A DNA stretch of 32,834 nt, from assembly GCA_030537595.1 (NCBI GenBank), contig JAUNVR010000005.1:57169-90002 (forward strand). Direction: 5' to 3'. Shown here piece by piece: positions 1-8,121 of the stretch. Position numbers and translations under genes: made by a program. The notes beneath the pieces were generated by a model, which was given only the letters and a program-made list of their open reading frames with translations, did no database searches and was not told the DNA's origin. Within the stretch, counting starts at the first letter, position 1. The number at the start of each line of letters is the position of its first letter. This DNA is from Eubacteriales bacterium (GTDB taxonomy: Bacteria > Bacillota > Clostridia > Saccharofermentanales > DTU023).

Positions 1-183
1 AAGGAGGGGCGAGTCGATACGCTCTTAATTTCTGCCGCCTTGATGGAAAAAAGTAGTGGAGTTGAAATCAAAAAGGTCAACGACTTAACCTTCGCGACCT
101 TAGATCAGGGTGGGCATTTTTATGTCTTACCAGCAGAGTACTTTGCCCATGGGGCGGACTACACGGCAATTTTACGCTACTAG
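1..183 (+). CDS. C-terminal fragment of an unknown protein
   Basis: An open frame enters from the left edge and runs 60 codons to a TAG stop. The visible part reads as a normal mixed alpha/beta sequence (for example LLISAALMEKSSG and GGHFYVLPAEYFAHG), but I do not recognise the family. Its stop lies in the palindrome CTAG at 180-183, which also supplies the stop of the convergent murI gene, so the two coding ends overlap by four bases. The frame is stop-free throughout and differs from the murI frame, which supports it being a real gene end. No function is proposed. Confidence 0.6.
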   Translation, partial: KEGRVDTLLISAALMEKSSGVEIKKVNDLTFATLDQGGHFYVLPAEYFAHGADYTAILRY

Positions 184-998
184 AACTCGGGCGGAATGGA
201 GAGGTCACGGAAGCGAGTATCCGCATCCGTGCCCGGTAGAAGTTCAGTAATCATATTTAGAAAATTACTCGAGAGGTCGGAGGCATAGAAAATGTCTTCG
301 GCCTCTTTTTGCTCGGCCAAAAGCTTTAGTTCTGAGAGTCCCTCTTTGACGACTGGCACTAGACTCTCGCTGGGATCATACAACTTAAGTCCGGGATAGA
401 GCCGCTGCAAGCTATTTTTCAAAAGGGGATAGTGGGTGCAGCCGAGGAGGAGACTATCGTAGTTTTTGACCAGATCAAGTGGTAGGTGGTACTGAATCGC
501 AGCATCTAGAAAGGCTCCATCTCGGACCCCTTCTTCCAAGAGGGGAACCCAGGTAGGACAGGCCACTGCGCCCAATTCTAAGTCTGGGCGCAGGACCTTT
601 AGACCGCTCTCATAAAGACCGGAATTAATTGTGGTTTTAGTGCCAAGAATCAGCAGGCGTTCGCCAGGCGCAGCGCTTCTGCTGAGTCTTTGGATCACTG
701 GTTGGATAATGCCAAAGATCGGTAGCTCTGGATGCTTTTTGCGCAGCTCAGGGAGGGCTATAGCGGTAGCTGTGTTGCAGGCGATGATTAGGGCCTTAAT
801 CCCGCGGCGAAGTAGAAAGTCTGTGATTTCGCTAGAGAATTTTAGGATTGTTTTTGCTGACTTAGAGCCGTAGGGTGTGCGCGCTGTATCACCAAAATAG
901 ATGAGCTGTTCATGCGGCAGCTCAGCCTTTAAAAAAGGCAGTACTGTAAGGCCACCTAGCCCTGAATCGAAGATCCCGATAGCTGCTGATTTATGCAT
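180..998 (-). CDS. murI: Glutamate racemase MurI
   Basis: This is a cytosolic, cofactor-independent enzyme that interconverts L- and D-glutamate and supplies D-Glu for peptidoglycan. All family landmarks are present in 272 residues, the usual length: FDSGLGG with Asp11 near the N-terminus, YFGDTARTPYG at 34-44, ACNTAT with catalytic Cys74, and GCTHYPLL with the second catalytic Cys187. The start is the ATG at 998; no convincing Shine-Dalgarno precedes it, so translation may depend on the upstream M42 peptidase gene, which ends 27 bases away on the same strand. With the TPR-like gene further upstream it may form a three-gene minus-strand unit. Identification is secure; the operon is inferred from spacing. 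Confidence 0.96.
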   Translation of the reverse strand: MHKSAAIGIFDSGLGGLTVLPFLKAELPHEQLIYFGDTARTPYGSKSAKTILKFSSEITDFLLRRGIKALIIACNTATAIALPELRKKHPELPIFGIIQPVIQRLSRSAAPGERLLILGTKTTINSGLYESGLKVLRPDLELGAVACPTWVPLLEEGVRDGAFLDAAIQYHLPLDLVKNYDSLLLGCTHYPLLKNSLQRLYPGLKLYDPSESLVPVVKEGLSELKLLAEQKEAEDIFYASDLSSNFLNMITELLPGTDADTRFRDLSIPPEF

Positions 999-1025
999 AG
1001 TAGAATTGCGGCCTGCGCTTTAAAA

Positions 1026-2138
1026 TTATTTGGCCTCAGCAATGAGGCAGTGGAGCAGGGCGATTGTCGCAGTCACTCCACGGCGGTGAATGCGCTCGTA
1101 ACCGTGAGAGTTTGCAACCCCAGTGCCAACTAGAGCAAAGCGATAATCGTAGCCGGCAGCCATTGCGCAGCTGGCGTCAGAGCCGTAGAAAGGATAGATG
1201 TCGACGCAGTGCTCGAGTTCTTTAGCCTTGGCGATATTGACTAATTCTGTAGTGAATTCGAAGTTATATGGGCCAGAGCTATCCTTTGCGCAGATTGAAA
1301 GTACGTGCTCGTCGGTGTCGAGATCTGTTCCGACAACACCCATGTCGACTGCCAGCATATCCTTAATGCCGAGCGGATGTCCGGAGGCGGCACCGTGGCC
1401 GACTTCCTCGTAATTAGAGAAGTAGAGGTAGACCTTGCGGCTGGGCTGGAGACGTCCGGCGGCAATCTCTTCAGCTAAAACCAATAGCATGGCGGCTGAA
1501 GCCTTGTCGTCTAGGTGACGGCTCTTTAAATAACCGTCGCCAGCCAGGCGAGCCCGAGCTTCCAAGGCGACAAAGTCACCGGCAGAAATGCCCAGAGCTG
1601 CAACATCTTCGCGCGAAAACACCTGCTCATCTAAAACTAATTCAACAGAGGCATCGTCACGCTTTTTATCGTTGACTTCGCGCGAGGCGTGAACGGCAGG
1701 ATTGATCAGGTGGACAGAACCTTCGTAGCTTGTACCCTCCCGTGTAAAGACGAGCACGTTTTCTTGCTCGACATAGTTATAGGGGAAGGAGCCGAGAGTA
1801 GTTAAACGCAGGCGACCATCGGCTTTAATATGGCGAACCATTAAACCCAGAGTATCAATGTGAGCGGCGAGTAAGAGCGCAGCATCGTCGGCTTCGGCGG
1901 TCGTGGCATCGTGCTTCGGGTCGAGGCAACACCAGACGCCACCCTTGACTGACTGCCAGGGCTTGAAGCCGAGCTTTTCCAAATAGTCTAGGACGAATTT
2001 CTCAGCCTTTGCGGTATAGCCTGTGGGGCTGGGAATTTCACAAAGTTCTAGCATTAAATTCATGGAGCGGGTGGTCAAATCTGAGATCTGATTGTGGAAT
2101 TCTGTGTTTTCTGGACTACGCTTAATTTCTCTACTCAT
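1026..2138 (-). CDS. M42-family metallo-aminopeptidase
   Basis: This is a 370-residue cytosolic di-metal aminopeptidase of the M42 (FrvX/glutamyl aminopeptidase) family, which trims peptides released by other proteases. The metal and catalytic motifs are in the expected order: AAHIDT (His93, Asp95), SRHLDDK (Asp210), the glutamate pair in NYEEVGHG (Glu244/Glu245), VDMG (Asp265) and a C-terminal HGYER histidine. The length matches the family. The start ATG at 2138 follows an AAGGG ribosome site. The gene lies between a TPR-like gene upstream and murI downstream. Use of amino acids from peptides fits the fermentative lifestyle suggested by the ornithine genes. The natural substrate cannot be read from the sequence. 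Confidence 0.9.
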   Translation of the reverse strand: MSREIKRSPENTEFHNQISDLTTRSMNLMLELCEIPSPTGYTAKAEKFVLDYLEKLGFKPWQSVKGGVWCCLDPKHDATTAEADDAALLLAAHIDTLGLMVRHIKADGRLRLTTLGSFPYNYVEQENVLVFTREGTSYEGSVHLINPAVHASREVNDKKRDDASVELVLDEQVFSREDVAALGISAGDFVALEARARLAGDGYLKSRHLDDKASAAMLLVLAEEIAAGRLQPSRKVYLYFSNYEEVGHGAASGHPLGIKDMLAVDMGVVGTDLDTDEHVLSICAKDSSGPYNFEFTTELVNIAKAKELEHCVDIYPFYGSDASCAMAAGYDYRFALVGTGVANSHGYERIHRRGVTATIALLHCLIAEAK

Positions 2139-2167
2139 ATTTATCCCTTCATCTACTTGTATTTCTG

Positions 2168-2189
2168 GCTGGCAAGTCTTTTTGCCAGC
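2168..2189 (-). other. Hairpin in the leader of the M42 peptidase gene
   Basis: A perfect 8-bp inverted repeat (GCTGGCAA / TTGCCAGC) with a six-base loop lies about 30 bases upstream of the peptidase start. No T-run follows on the minus strand, so it is not a standard intrinsic terminator. It may separate or stabilise the transcripts of the TPR-like gene and the peptidase gene. Confidence 0.45.
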
Positions 2190-2286
2190 TCTAAGAGTTC
2201 AGGTCACGTCTGCTCGAGGCCAAGACGGACTCATTTCATATCCGCCCTATTCTAGCAATAGCTTGGAACGAAAGTCCATGCCCCCT

Positions 2287-2817
2287 CTAAGCATCGCTGG
2301 GCTGCTTTTCAAGTTCGAGGCTGGCTAAAGCTGCGCTAGCGCGTCGGCGGATCTCAGCTAGAGCCTCGGGAGACTTATAGGAGCTTTTTGAGTTTTCACA
2401 ACACTTGGCATAAGTTAAGGCATGTTGAAGATAAATCTCTGCAGTCTCGCTGCTCTTCATGCTGGTAAAAATTTCACCCTGTAAACAGTAGTTTTCAGCT
2501 AAGCGGAGGAAATAATCCGCGGAGCGTGAGCTGCGCCGGTGGAGTTCATGCCGTAAAAGCGCAATGGCTTCTTGGCGATTGCCGGTCTCAACCTCAATTT
2601 CGGCCAATTCACGAATTAATTGCAGCTCGACTTCGCGCTCGTTCCGCTCTAGGCTATCGCGGTAGGCACTGCGCAAGACAGGTAGAGCGCGCAAGGCTTG
2701 CCCACTCTGGCGATAAAGGGAGGCTAACTCTTGCTGTAGGCTGAATTTTTTTGCGGGGCGGAGGTTTTTGGCCGCCAACTCTGTGCGTAGTTCAGAAATC
2801 CGTTCTTCAAAATCCAT
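2287..2817 (-). CDS. Small TPR-like helical-repeat protein
   Basis: A 176-residue, all-helical soluble protein without signal peptide or membrane segment. The central part shows tetratricopeptide-like spacing of aromatic, Ala and Leu positions, for example ELASLYRQSGQALRALPVL, ELAEIEVETGNRQEAIALL and RLAENYCLQGEIFTSM, suggesting three or four repeats that bind a partner protein. No catalytic motif is visible. The ATG at 2817 follows a GAGGT ribosome site at suitable distance. The gene is divergent from the DUF4349 gene and may be the first gene of a minus-strand unit with the M42 peptidase and murI, although 148 bases and a hairpin separate it from the peptidase. The specific role is unknown. 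Confidence 0.75.
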   Translation of the reverse strand: MDFEERISELRTELAAKNLRPAKKFSLQQELASLYRQSGQALRALPVLRSAYRDSLERNEREVELQLIRELAEIEVETGNRQEAIALLRHELHRRSSRSADYFLRLAENYCLQGEIFTSMKSSETAEIYLQHALTYAKCCENSKSSYKSPEALAEIRRRASAALASLELEKQPSDA

Positions 2818-2890
2818 AGTGAGACCTCATTTGTCTTTTTTGGCTAAAGCTAGGCTCATTAACAATTTATTAATATTTGCCTCGTGAAGC

Positions 2891-2917
2891 TTGAACTTCA
2901 GCGCTATATGTTAAAAT
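2891..2917 (+). promoter_or_regulatory. Possible promoter of the DUF4349 gene
   Basis: TTGAAC at 2891-2896 and TAAAAT at 2912-2917 resemble -35 and -10 elements, but the spacer is 15 bases, shorter than the ideal 17. The site lies just ahead of the AAGGAGG ribosome site and would give a very short leader. It is a weak call. Confidence 0.3.
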
Positions 2918-2940
2918 ATACCACAAGGAGGACAAGTAAA

Positions 2941-4047
2941 ATGCCGAGAAAAATAAAGCTTATAACAGCTGTGCTACTCCTATCCCTGGGCCTGAGTCTC
3001 AGCCTTGGCTGTCAATCCACTCATTCGGGCTACCCTGTAGATGATCATAAGTCTGCGGACTATCTTGATATTCCGAATGCTAAGGAAGACGTGTATTATG
3101 ATGAGTTTGCGAATGACTCTGCTTCCGAGGAGGCTATTGACGATTGGCGACCTGGAGCTGATCCGATCACAGGTCAGGAAATTACCGATGGCAAGAAGAT
3201 TATCTACAGCTACAACTTGTACATGGAAACGACAAATGCCGATAATGTTTTAGAAGATAGCCGTAAGTTAATCAAAAAATATGATGCCTATCTGGTGAAT
3301 TCAGAGATTTCAACTCGCAATGGTCGTGATAACCGTAAATTGCGGGATTTCCACTTTGTTTGGAAGGTTAAAGCAGAGCAGGCCTCAGACTTTGTTGAGG
3401 ACCTGAAAGAGTTGGCGACAGTCACAAATTTGAGTGTCTCCAGAGACGATTTAAGCCGCGAATATTATGACACGGCAGCTCGAATCGAGAATAAAAAACT
3501 TGAGGAAAAAAGGCTGCAAGAATTACTCAAGCAGGCCGAGTCCGTCGAGGACATCATGCAGATTGAGGCGCGCCTTAGTGATTTGCGCGCGGAAATAGAT
3601 GGCCTAAGCGGGCAAAACTTAAAGATTGACCGAGATGTTGCAGAATCCACGGTCACAGTTTTCATTTCTGAATTTTACCAGACCGGCTCTAGCACATATC
3701 AGGAAGAGTTGAGTTTTTCCGAACGGGTTCGCGATTACTTTATCATTTCTTGGAACACGCTCCGTGAGGGTGGTGAGGCGATTCTCTACTTCTGCATCGT
3801 TTTTGGCCCATGGCTAATTTTGATTGCACTGATTGTGGTCCTGATTATGCTGCTTGTCCGCAAAGTTAAGCGAAAGAAAAGACCGGCTAGAAAAGCTAAG
3901 CGTAAAAAGTCAGCTCTAAATCAAGCTCTGCCGCCACAGTTTCCAGGTACTGAAGTAGACGGTTCAGTAGAGTCTTGGCAGCAGCCGCTGGGAAGCCCAG
4001 GAGAAGTTAAGCCGGCAGATGATGATGCGCCGAAAATTGAGTCTTAG
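2941..4047 (+). CDS. DUF4349-type membrane-anchored lipoprotein
   Basis: I chose the ATG at 2941, nine bases after a clean AGGAGG (2926-2931), because it gives a short lipoprotein signal peptide with lipobox LSLG|C24; the frame is open further upstream but has no such signal. The 368-residue protein continues with an acidic linker, an extracytoplasmic DUF4349-type domain (about residues 70-260) with a charged coiled coil (KKLEEKRLQELLKQAESVED), then one strongly hydrophobic membrane helix (about 281-306) and a very basic cytoplasmic tail (KVKRKKRPARKAKRKK). It would therefore be tethered by both a lipid and a transmembrane helix. The family has no established biochemical role known to me. It appears to be transcribed alone and ends at a hairpin. 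Confidence 0.85.
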   Translation: MPRKIKLITAVLLLSLGLSLSLGCQSTHSGYPVDDHKSADYLDIPNAKEDVYYDEFANDSASEEAIDDWRPGADPITGQEITDGKKIIYSYNLYMETTNADNVLEDSRKLIKKYDAYLVNSEISTRNGRDNRKLRDFHFVWKVKAEQASDFVEDLKELATVTNLSVSRDDLSREYYDTAARIENKKLEEKRLQELLKQAESVEDIMQIEARLSDLRAEIDGLSGQNLKIDRDVAESTVTVFISEFYQTGSSTYQEELSFSERVRDYFIISWNTLREGGEAILYFCIVFGPWLILIALIVVLIMLLVRKVKRKKRPARKAKRKKSALNQALPPQFPGTEVDGSVESWQQPLGSPGEVKPADDDAPKIES

Positions 4048-4095
4048 CTTTAATTAATTAAAGACTTAAAAGACAGTTTATACTCTCAAATTAAA

Positions 4096-4123
4096 AGAGG
4101 CTGGGGTTAATCCTCCGGCCTCT
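4096..4123 (+). terminator. Hairpin terminator after the DUF4349 gene
   Basis: AGAGGCTGGGG pairs with the downstream CCTCCGGCCTCT over 11 bp, including two G-T pairs, around a short loop. The following bases are pyrimidine-rich but lack a long T-run, so termination may be partial. It lies between the DUF4349 gene and the promoter of the nucleoside operon. Confidence 0.6.
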
Positions 4124-4146
4124 TCGCTTCTCTTTGGCTTTTCGCT

Positions 4147-4152
4147 TATAAT
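4147..4152 (+). promoter_or_regulatory. -10 element of the nucleoside-uptake operon
   Basis: A perfect TATAAT lies about 70 bases upstream of the BMP lipoprotein gene and just after the preceding terminator. No good -35 hexamer is seen 17 bases upstream. The resulting leader contains a small perfect hairpin (CTGCTA at 4174-4179, TAGCAG at 4185-4190). It does not resemble a purine riboswitch. Confidence 0.5.
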
Positions 4153-4222
4153 AGAAACGTTACTACTCTACATCTGCTAAGATATAGCAGAGCACATACA
4201 GGTGCGAAATCTTGGAGGTAAA

Positions 4223-5371
4223 ATGATGAAAAAGTTTTTGAGCTTAGTACTGGCCATGCTGATGGTCTTTGCTTTGGTTGCTTGTGAGCAGCAAAAGGCC
4301 CCAGCAGAAGATGCAGAAGCTGATCAAGCAGAGCCTGCTGAAGATCAAGCGGCAGCAGAACAGGACACGCCCGCAGACGAAGATGCAGCTACTGATGAAG
4401 AGGCTGCAGCCCCACCTGATGTTGATTACAGCAGTAAAAACGTGACCATGATAACGGACGAGGGCGGAATCAATGACGAATCCTTTAACCAGTCAGCTTG
4501 GAATGGTATGGAACGTTTAAAGAATGAGCTGAATGTAAATATCAGCTTTATCGAATCCCACAAGGATGCAGACTACACCCCGAACCTTGAAATGAGTGTT
4601 GACCAGGGCAATGACCTGATCTGGGGTATCGGCTTCCTGATGAAAGATGCAGTTGACAACGCCGCTCGTGACTATCCTGAGCAGCTCTTTGGCTTGATTG
4701 ACGATAACTGGGAAGACGGCGAGTTGCCGAACACAGTCGGCGTTCAATTCAAGGCTGAGCAATCCTCATTCTTGGTCGGCTACATTGCTGGTCTGATGAC
4801 TGAGAGCAATAAGGTCGGAATGGTTATTGGTATGGAGTTCCCAACCATGTTCCGTTTCAGATATGGTTATGAAGCGGGCGTCAACTATGCAGCTAAAGAG
4901 TTAGGCAAAGAGATTGAGTTCCTCTACACCAATATCGAGAGCTTCTCAGATACAGCAAAGGCCAAGGCTTCTGCACAGCAGATGTACCATGATGGCGCAG
5001 ACATTGTTTTCCAATGTGCTGGTCTGGCAGGCAACGGTGTAATCGAAGCTGCTAAAGAGTTGGATAAGTGGGCGATTGGGGTTGACCTCGATCAGAACAA
5101 ACTGGCTCCGGACAATGTTTTAACCTCTGCTCTGAAGAATATTGATATTGCGATCTTCAGCCTTAGCAAGAGAATCTTTGATGGCGAAGACCTAGGTGGA
5201 ACCACCGTCTTCTTTGGCCTCGAAGAAGGTGGCGTCGGTATTGCCCCAAGTTCGGACAAGCACGTTCCAGCCGAGATTTTAGAAAAAGTCTCAGCCCTGG
5301 AAAAGAAGATTGCTGAAGGCGAAATTGAAGTACCCTTCACTGAAGATATGTTTAAGGCGTTCACCTACTAG
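4223..5371 (+). CDS. BMP-family nucleoside-binding lipoprotein
   Basis: This is the substrate-binding lipoprotein of a BMP/PnrA-type ABC importer, a family that captures purine and pyrimidine nucleosides outside the membrane. Signal peptide residues 1-20 end at lipobox LVA|C21. A 45-residue Glu/Ala/Asp/Pro-rich spacer follows, then the BMP domain beginning at VTMITDEGGINDESFNQSAW, with typical DLIWGIGF, FLVGYIAGLM and GADIVFQCAG blocks. A GGAGGT ribosome site precedes two adjacent ATGs (4223 and 4226); the second has the better spacing, and both give the same mature protein. The permeases and ATPase follow after a terminator, a usual way of making the binding protein in excess. The exact nucleoside is inferred from the downstream uridine phosphorylase gene. 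Confidence 0.93.
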   Translation: MMKKFLSLVLAMLMVFALVACEQQKAPAEDAEADQAEPAEDQAAAEQDTPADEDAATDEEAAAPPDVDYSSKNVTMITDEGGINDESFNQSAWNGMERLKNELNVNISFIESHKDADYTPNLEMSVDQGNDLIWGIGFLMKDAVDNAARDYPEQLFGLIDDNWEDGELPNTVGVQFKAEQSSFLVGYIAGLMTESNKVGMVIGMEFPTMFRFRYGYEAGVNYAAKELGKEIEFLYTNIESFSDTAKAKASAQQMYHDGADIVFQCAGLAGNGVIEAAKELDKWAIGVDLDQNKLAPDNVLTSALKNIDIAIFSLSKRIFDGEDLGGTTVFFGLEEGGVGIAPSSDKHVPAEILEKVSALEKKIAEGEIEVPFTEDMFKAFTY

Positions 5372-5397
5372 AATTCCAAATACAGCATATTTGGCGA

Positions 5398-5438
5398 CCG
5401 GCGCCCCTGCCCTTGGCGGAGGGGCGTCGGTTTTTTTT
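5398..5438 (+). terminator. Intrinsic terminator/attenuator inside the nucleoside operon
   Basis: An 11-bp GC-rich stem (arms 5398-5408 and 5420-5430, one G-T pair) with an 11-base loop is followed by eight T residues. It lies between the binding-protein gene and the ATPase gene; the AAGGAGG of the ATPase begins right after the T-run. Partial read-through would give much more binding protein than transporter. Confidence 0.88.
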
Positions 5439-5450
5439 AAGGAGGCGGAG

Positions 5451-7013
5451 ATGACAGAGGAGAGAGTGCCGGCGGTTGAGATGCGCGGGATCGATAAGCG
5501 CTTTGCCATGGTCCAAGCTCTGGATAAAGTTAATTTAAGAGTTGAGAAGGGCACAATTCATGCCCTGCTCGGGGAGAACGGTGCCGGTAAGTCAACCCTG
5601 ATGAAGATACTCTATGGGCTCTATGCTGCTGATTCAGGCGAGATTCTGATTAATGGCCAGCCAGCGGAGATCAAAAGCCCGAAGGCTGCAATTGACCTCA
5701 GTATCGGTATGGTGCACCAGCACTTTATGCTGGTCCAAAATTTCTCAATTGCAGAAAACATTGTGCTCGGCAGCGAGCCGGTAAAGGGTCTCGGTGTCCT
5801 AGATCGGGCTGCAATTAGTCAGGAAATATCCGCATTTGCGACAAAGTATGGGCTGGATGTTGACCCTGAGGAGCTAATCCAGGATGTATCCGTGGCAACC
5901 CAACAGCGTGTTGAAATTTTGAAGGCGCTCTATCGGGGGGCGGAGATTCTGATTCTCGACGAGCCGACTGCAGTTTTAACACCGCAAGAAATAGATTCCC
6001 TATTTAAAACCCTCAGAAGTCTTAAAGAAGAGGGTAAAACAATTATTATCATCACCCATAAATTAAAGGAAATAAAAGCGGTTGCTGACTACTGCACAAT
6101 CCTACGGCGCGGAGTCTTTATTGATACGGTTCGGGTCGATTCTGTGACCGAGGCTGAACTAGCTGAAAAGATGGTCGGTCGTGAGGTTAAACTCAGCACA
6201 GAAAAGGCTAAAATTGAGCGCGGCGAAGCACTTTTAAAAATCCGTGATCTCTATGTAGATGATGAGCGCAAGATAGAGCAGGTTTCGGGAGTATCTTTAG
6301 ATGTGCATGCCGGAGAGATTGTCGCTTTGGCCGGGATTGATGGCAATGGACAAAGCGAATTAATTGATGCGATTACCGGCTTGAGAAAGGCCAAGTCTGG
6401 CTCGATTAGCATGGCCGGAGTAGATATTTATAATCAGCCACCAGCTAAGGTCCACCAAGCGGGGCTGAAGACTATTCACGAAGACCGGCATCGGCGCGGT
6501 CTGGTTCTGGATTTTACAGTCGCCGAGAATACTGTTCTCGAGCGCTATGAGGAGCAAGAGTTTTCGGGTCAGGGCATTGGGGTTTTGAACTGGGCAAATA
6601 TTCGTCGCTATGCTCAATCTTTAATCAAACGCTTCGATATTCGGCCGGCTGATGCCGCAGCTAAGAAGGCTAGGCAGCTTTCCGGAGGTAATCAGCAGAA
6701 GATTATCGTAGCGCGGGAAGTTGATCAGAATCCCCATTTACTGATTGCCTGCCAACCGACTCGCGGCCTCGACGTCGGTGCGATAGAGTTTGTGCGCAAG
6801 GAATTGGTTGCGCAAAGGGATGCCGGCAAGGGAATCTTTTTAGTCTCCTTCGAATTAGACGAAGTACTCGACCTGGCAGATCGAATTCTGGTCATCTACG
6901 CCGGAGAGATTGTGGCCGAGTTGGATCCCAAGGCGACGACCGAGACCGAAATTGGCTTGTACATGTCAGGCGCCAAGCGTGACAGTCTAAGTGAGGAGGC
7001 TTACGATGCTTAA
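5451..7013 (+). CDS. Nucleoside ABC importer, double ATPase subunit
   Basis: A 520-residue cytoplasmic ATPase with two fused nucleotide-binding domains, as in sugar and nucleoside importers of the RbsA/BMP type. The start is the ATG at 5451, six bases after AAGGAGG; the longer open frame is rejected because it would run through the terminator. The N-terminal half has Walker A GENGAGKST, Walker B ILILDEPTAVLT and the switch His in IIITHK. Its signature reads SVATQQRVE instead of the family's usual SVGxQQR, an unusual Gly-to-Ala change. The C-terminal half has the degenerate GIDGNGQSE loop, intact LSGGNQQK and LLIACQPTRGLD, where Gln replaces the catalytic Glu as is normal in this family. The stop overlaps the next start by eight bases. 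Confidence 0.95.
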   Translation: MTEERVPAVEMRGIDKRFAMVQALDKVNLRVEKGTIHALLGENGAGKSTLMKILYGLYAADSGEILINGQPAEIKSPKAAIDLSIGMVHQHFMLVQNFSIAENIVLGSEPVKGLGVLDRAAISQEISAFATKYGLDVDPEELIQDVSVATQQRVEILKALYRGAEILILDEPTAVLTPQEIDSLFKTLRSLKEEGKTIIIITHKLKEIKAVADYCTILRRGVFIDTVRVDSVTEAELAEKMVGREVKLSTEKAKIERGEALLKIRDLYVDDERKIEQVSGVSLDVHAGEIVALAGIDGNGQSELIDAITGLRKAKSGSISMAGVDIYNQPPAKVHQAGLKTIHEDRHRRGLVLDFTVAENTVLERYEEQEFSGQGIGVLNWANIRRYAQSLIKRFDIRPADAAAKKARQLSGGNQQKIIVAREVDQNPHLLIACQPTRGLDVGAIEFVRKELVAQRDAGKGIFLVSFELDEVLDLADRILVIYAGEIVAELDPKATTETEIGLYMSGAKRDSLSEEAYDA

Positions 7014-8121
7014 GCGATTTTTGAAAAACTCTTATTCTTCAATCGTCCTGGCACTCTTATTCGGATTTGTTTCCGGTGCAATAATTCTAGCAATCGCCGG
7101 CTATTCGCCAGCTGAGGCCTACGGGATAATGTTTAAAACCGTCCTCTCAAAGCCCAAGTATATTGCGCAAATTATTGTCAATGCTGCACCAATCATTTTA
7201 ACTGGTCTGGCGGTTGCCTTTGCCTACAATACTGGGCTTTTCAATATCGGTGCTGAGGGCCAGTACGTGGCTGGAACAATCGTTGCTGCGATGCTCGGAC
7301 ATTACCTGCCGCTGCCCGCAGTAATCCACCCCATCTTTATTTTAATCGTAGCCTTTATTGCTGGAGGCTTATTGGGTGCACTAGCAGCCTGGCTAAAGAA
7401 CCGCTTTGGCATTCATGAGGTTATCTCGACCATCATGCTGAACTGGATTATCTTCTATATCAATAACTTTCTGGCGAACCACCCGAAGATCAAGGTTCCG
7501 GGCTCGGTTCACTCACCAGAAATTCGCCCCTCAGCCAGCTTGCTCTTTGTCAGTAAGGAATTCCTGCGCTCAGATAGCGGGCGAGAATTAATTAAGGCAA
7601 AGCCGGTTCTCGGGCAGATTATTAGAACCCCCTTATCCTGGGGAATTCCGCTGGCAATTGTACTCGGCATAGTCTACTGGTTTATTCTCAAAAAGACTCG
7701 CCTCGGTTATACGATGCGGGCTGTTGGCTTAAATAAAGATGCTGCAGAATTCTCTGGAATCCCGGTCAAAAAGAATGTCTTTTCTTCGATGTTCTTTGCC
7801 GGTGGGGCTGCCGGTTTAGCTGGCGCCATTGTGGTTCTAAGCTATGGCCTATATATCTCAACCTTAGGCGCTCAGGAAGGTTACGGCTGGGATGGTATCT
7901 CAGTTTCTTTGATCGCTAGGGCGAATCCAATTGCTTGTATTTTTTCTGGGATTCTCTTTGCCTTCCTGCGTTTTGGCGGTCAGATGATTCAATCGAGAAT
8001 TCAGGCTCCGACCGAAATTATTAATATTATGATTGGTTCAATTGTTCTGGCAATTGCGGTTTCAGGTCTTTTACCGCGGTTAGCGGATTATCTGGAAAGA
8101 AGGGAGAAGAGCAATGTTTAA
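7006..8121 (+). CDS. Nucleoside ABC importer permease 1
   Basis: A polytopic inner-membrane permease of 371 residues belonging to the BPD_transp_2 (branched-chain amino acid/ribose/BMP) family. The ATG at 7006 lies seven bases after GGAGG and inside the end of the ATPase gene, so translation is coupled. Several long hydrophobic helices are visible, together with the family blocks NTGLFNIGAEGQ, FGIHEVISTIMLNWI and GYTMRAVGLNKDAAEFSGI. The last is the cytoplasmic coupling loop that contacts the ATPase. It pairs with the next gene to form the membrane channel. The closest functional relatives are the larger permeases of BMP nucleoside importers. Confidence 0.94.
   Translation: MLKRFLKNSYSSIVLALLFGFVSGAIILAIAGYSPAEAYGIMFKTVLSKPKYIAQIIVNAAPIILTGLAVAFAYNTGLFNIGAEGQYVAGTIVAAMLGHYLPLPAVIHPIFILIVAFIAGGLLGALAAWLKNRFGIHEVISTIMLNWIIFYINNFLANHPKIKVPGSVHSPEIRPSASLLFVSKEFLRSDSGRELIKAKPVLGQIIRTPLSWGIPLAIVLGIVYWFILKKTRLGYTMRAVGLNKDAAEFSGIPVKKNVFSSMFFAGGAAGLAGAIVVLSYGLYISTLGAQEGYGWDGISVSLIARANPIACIFSGILFAFLRFGGQMIQSRIQAPTEIINIMIGSIVLAIAVSGLLPRLADYLERREKSNV

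Noticed and set aside
4153-4222. Purine riboswitch in the leader of the nucleoside operon
   Set aside because: The leader is too short and has only one 6-bp hairpin; the conserved core is absent.
5310-5450. Longer N-terminus for the nucleoside ATPase
   Set aside because: It would translate through the terminator and overlap the end of the lipoprotein gene; the ATG at 5451 has a strong ribosome site.
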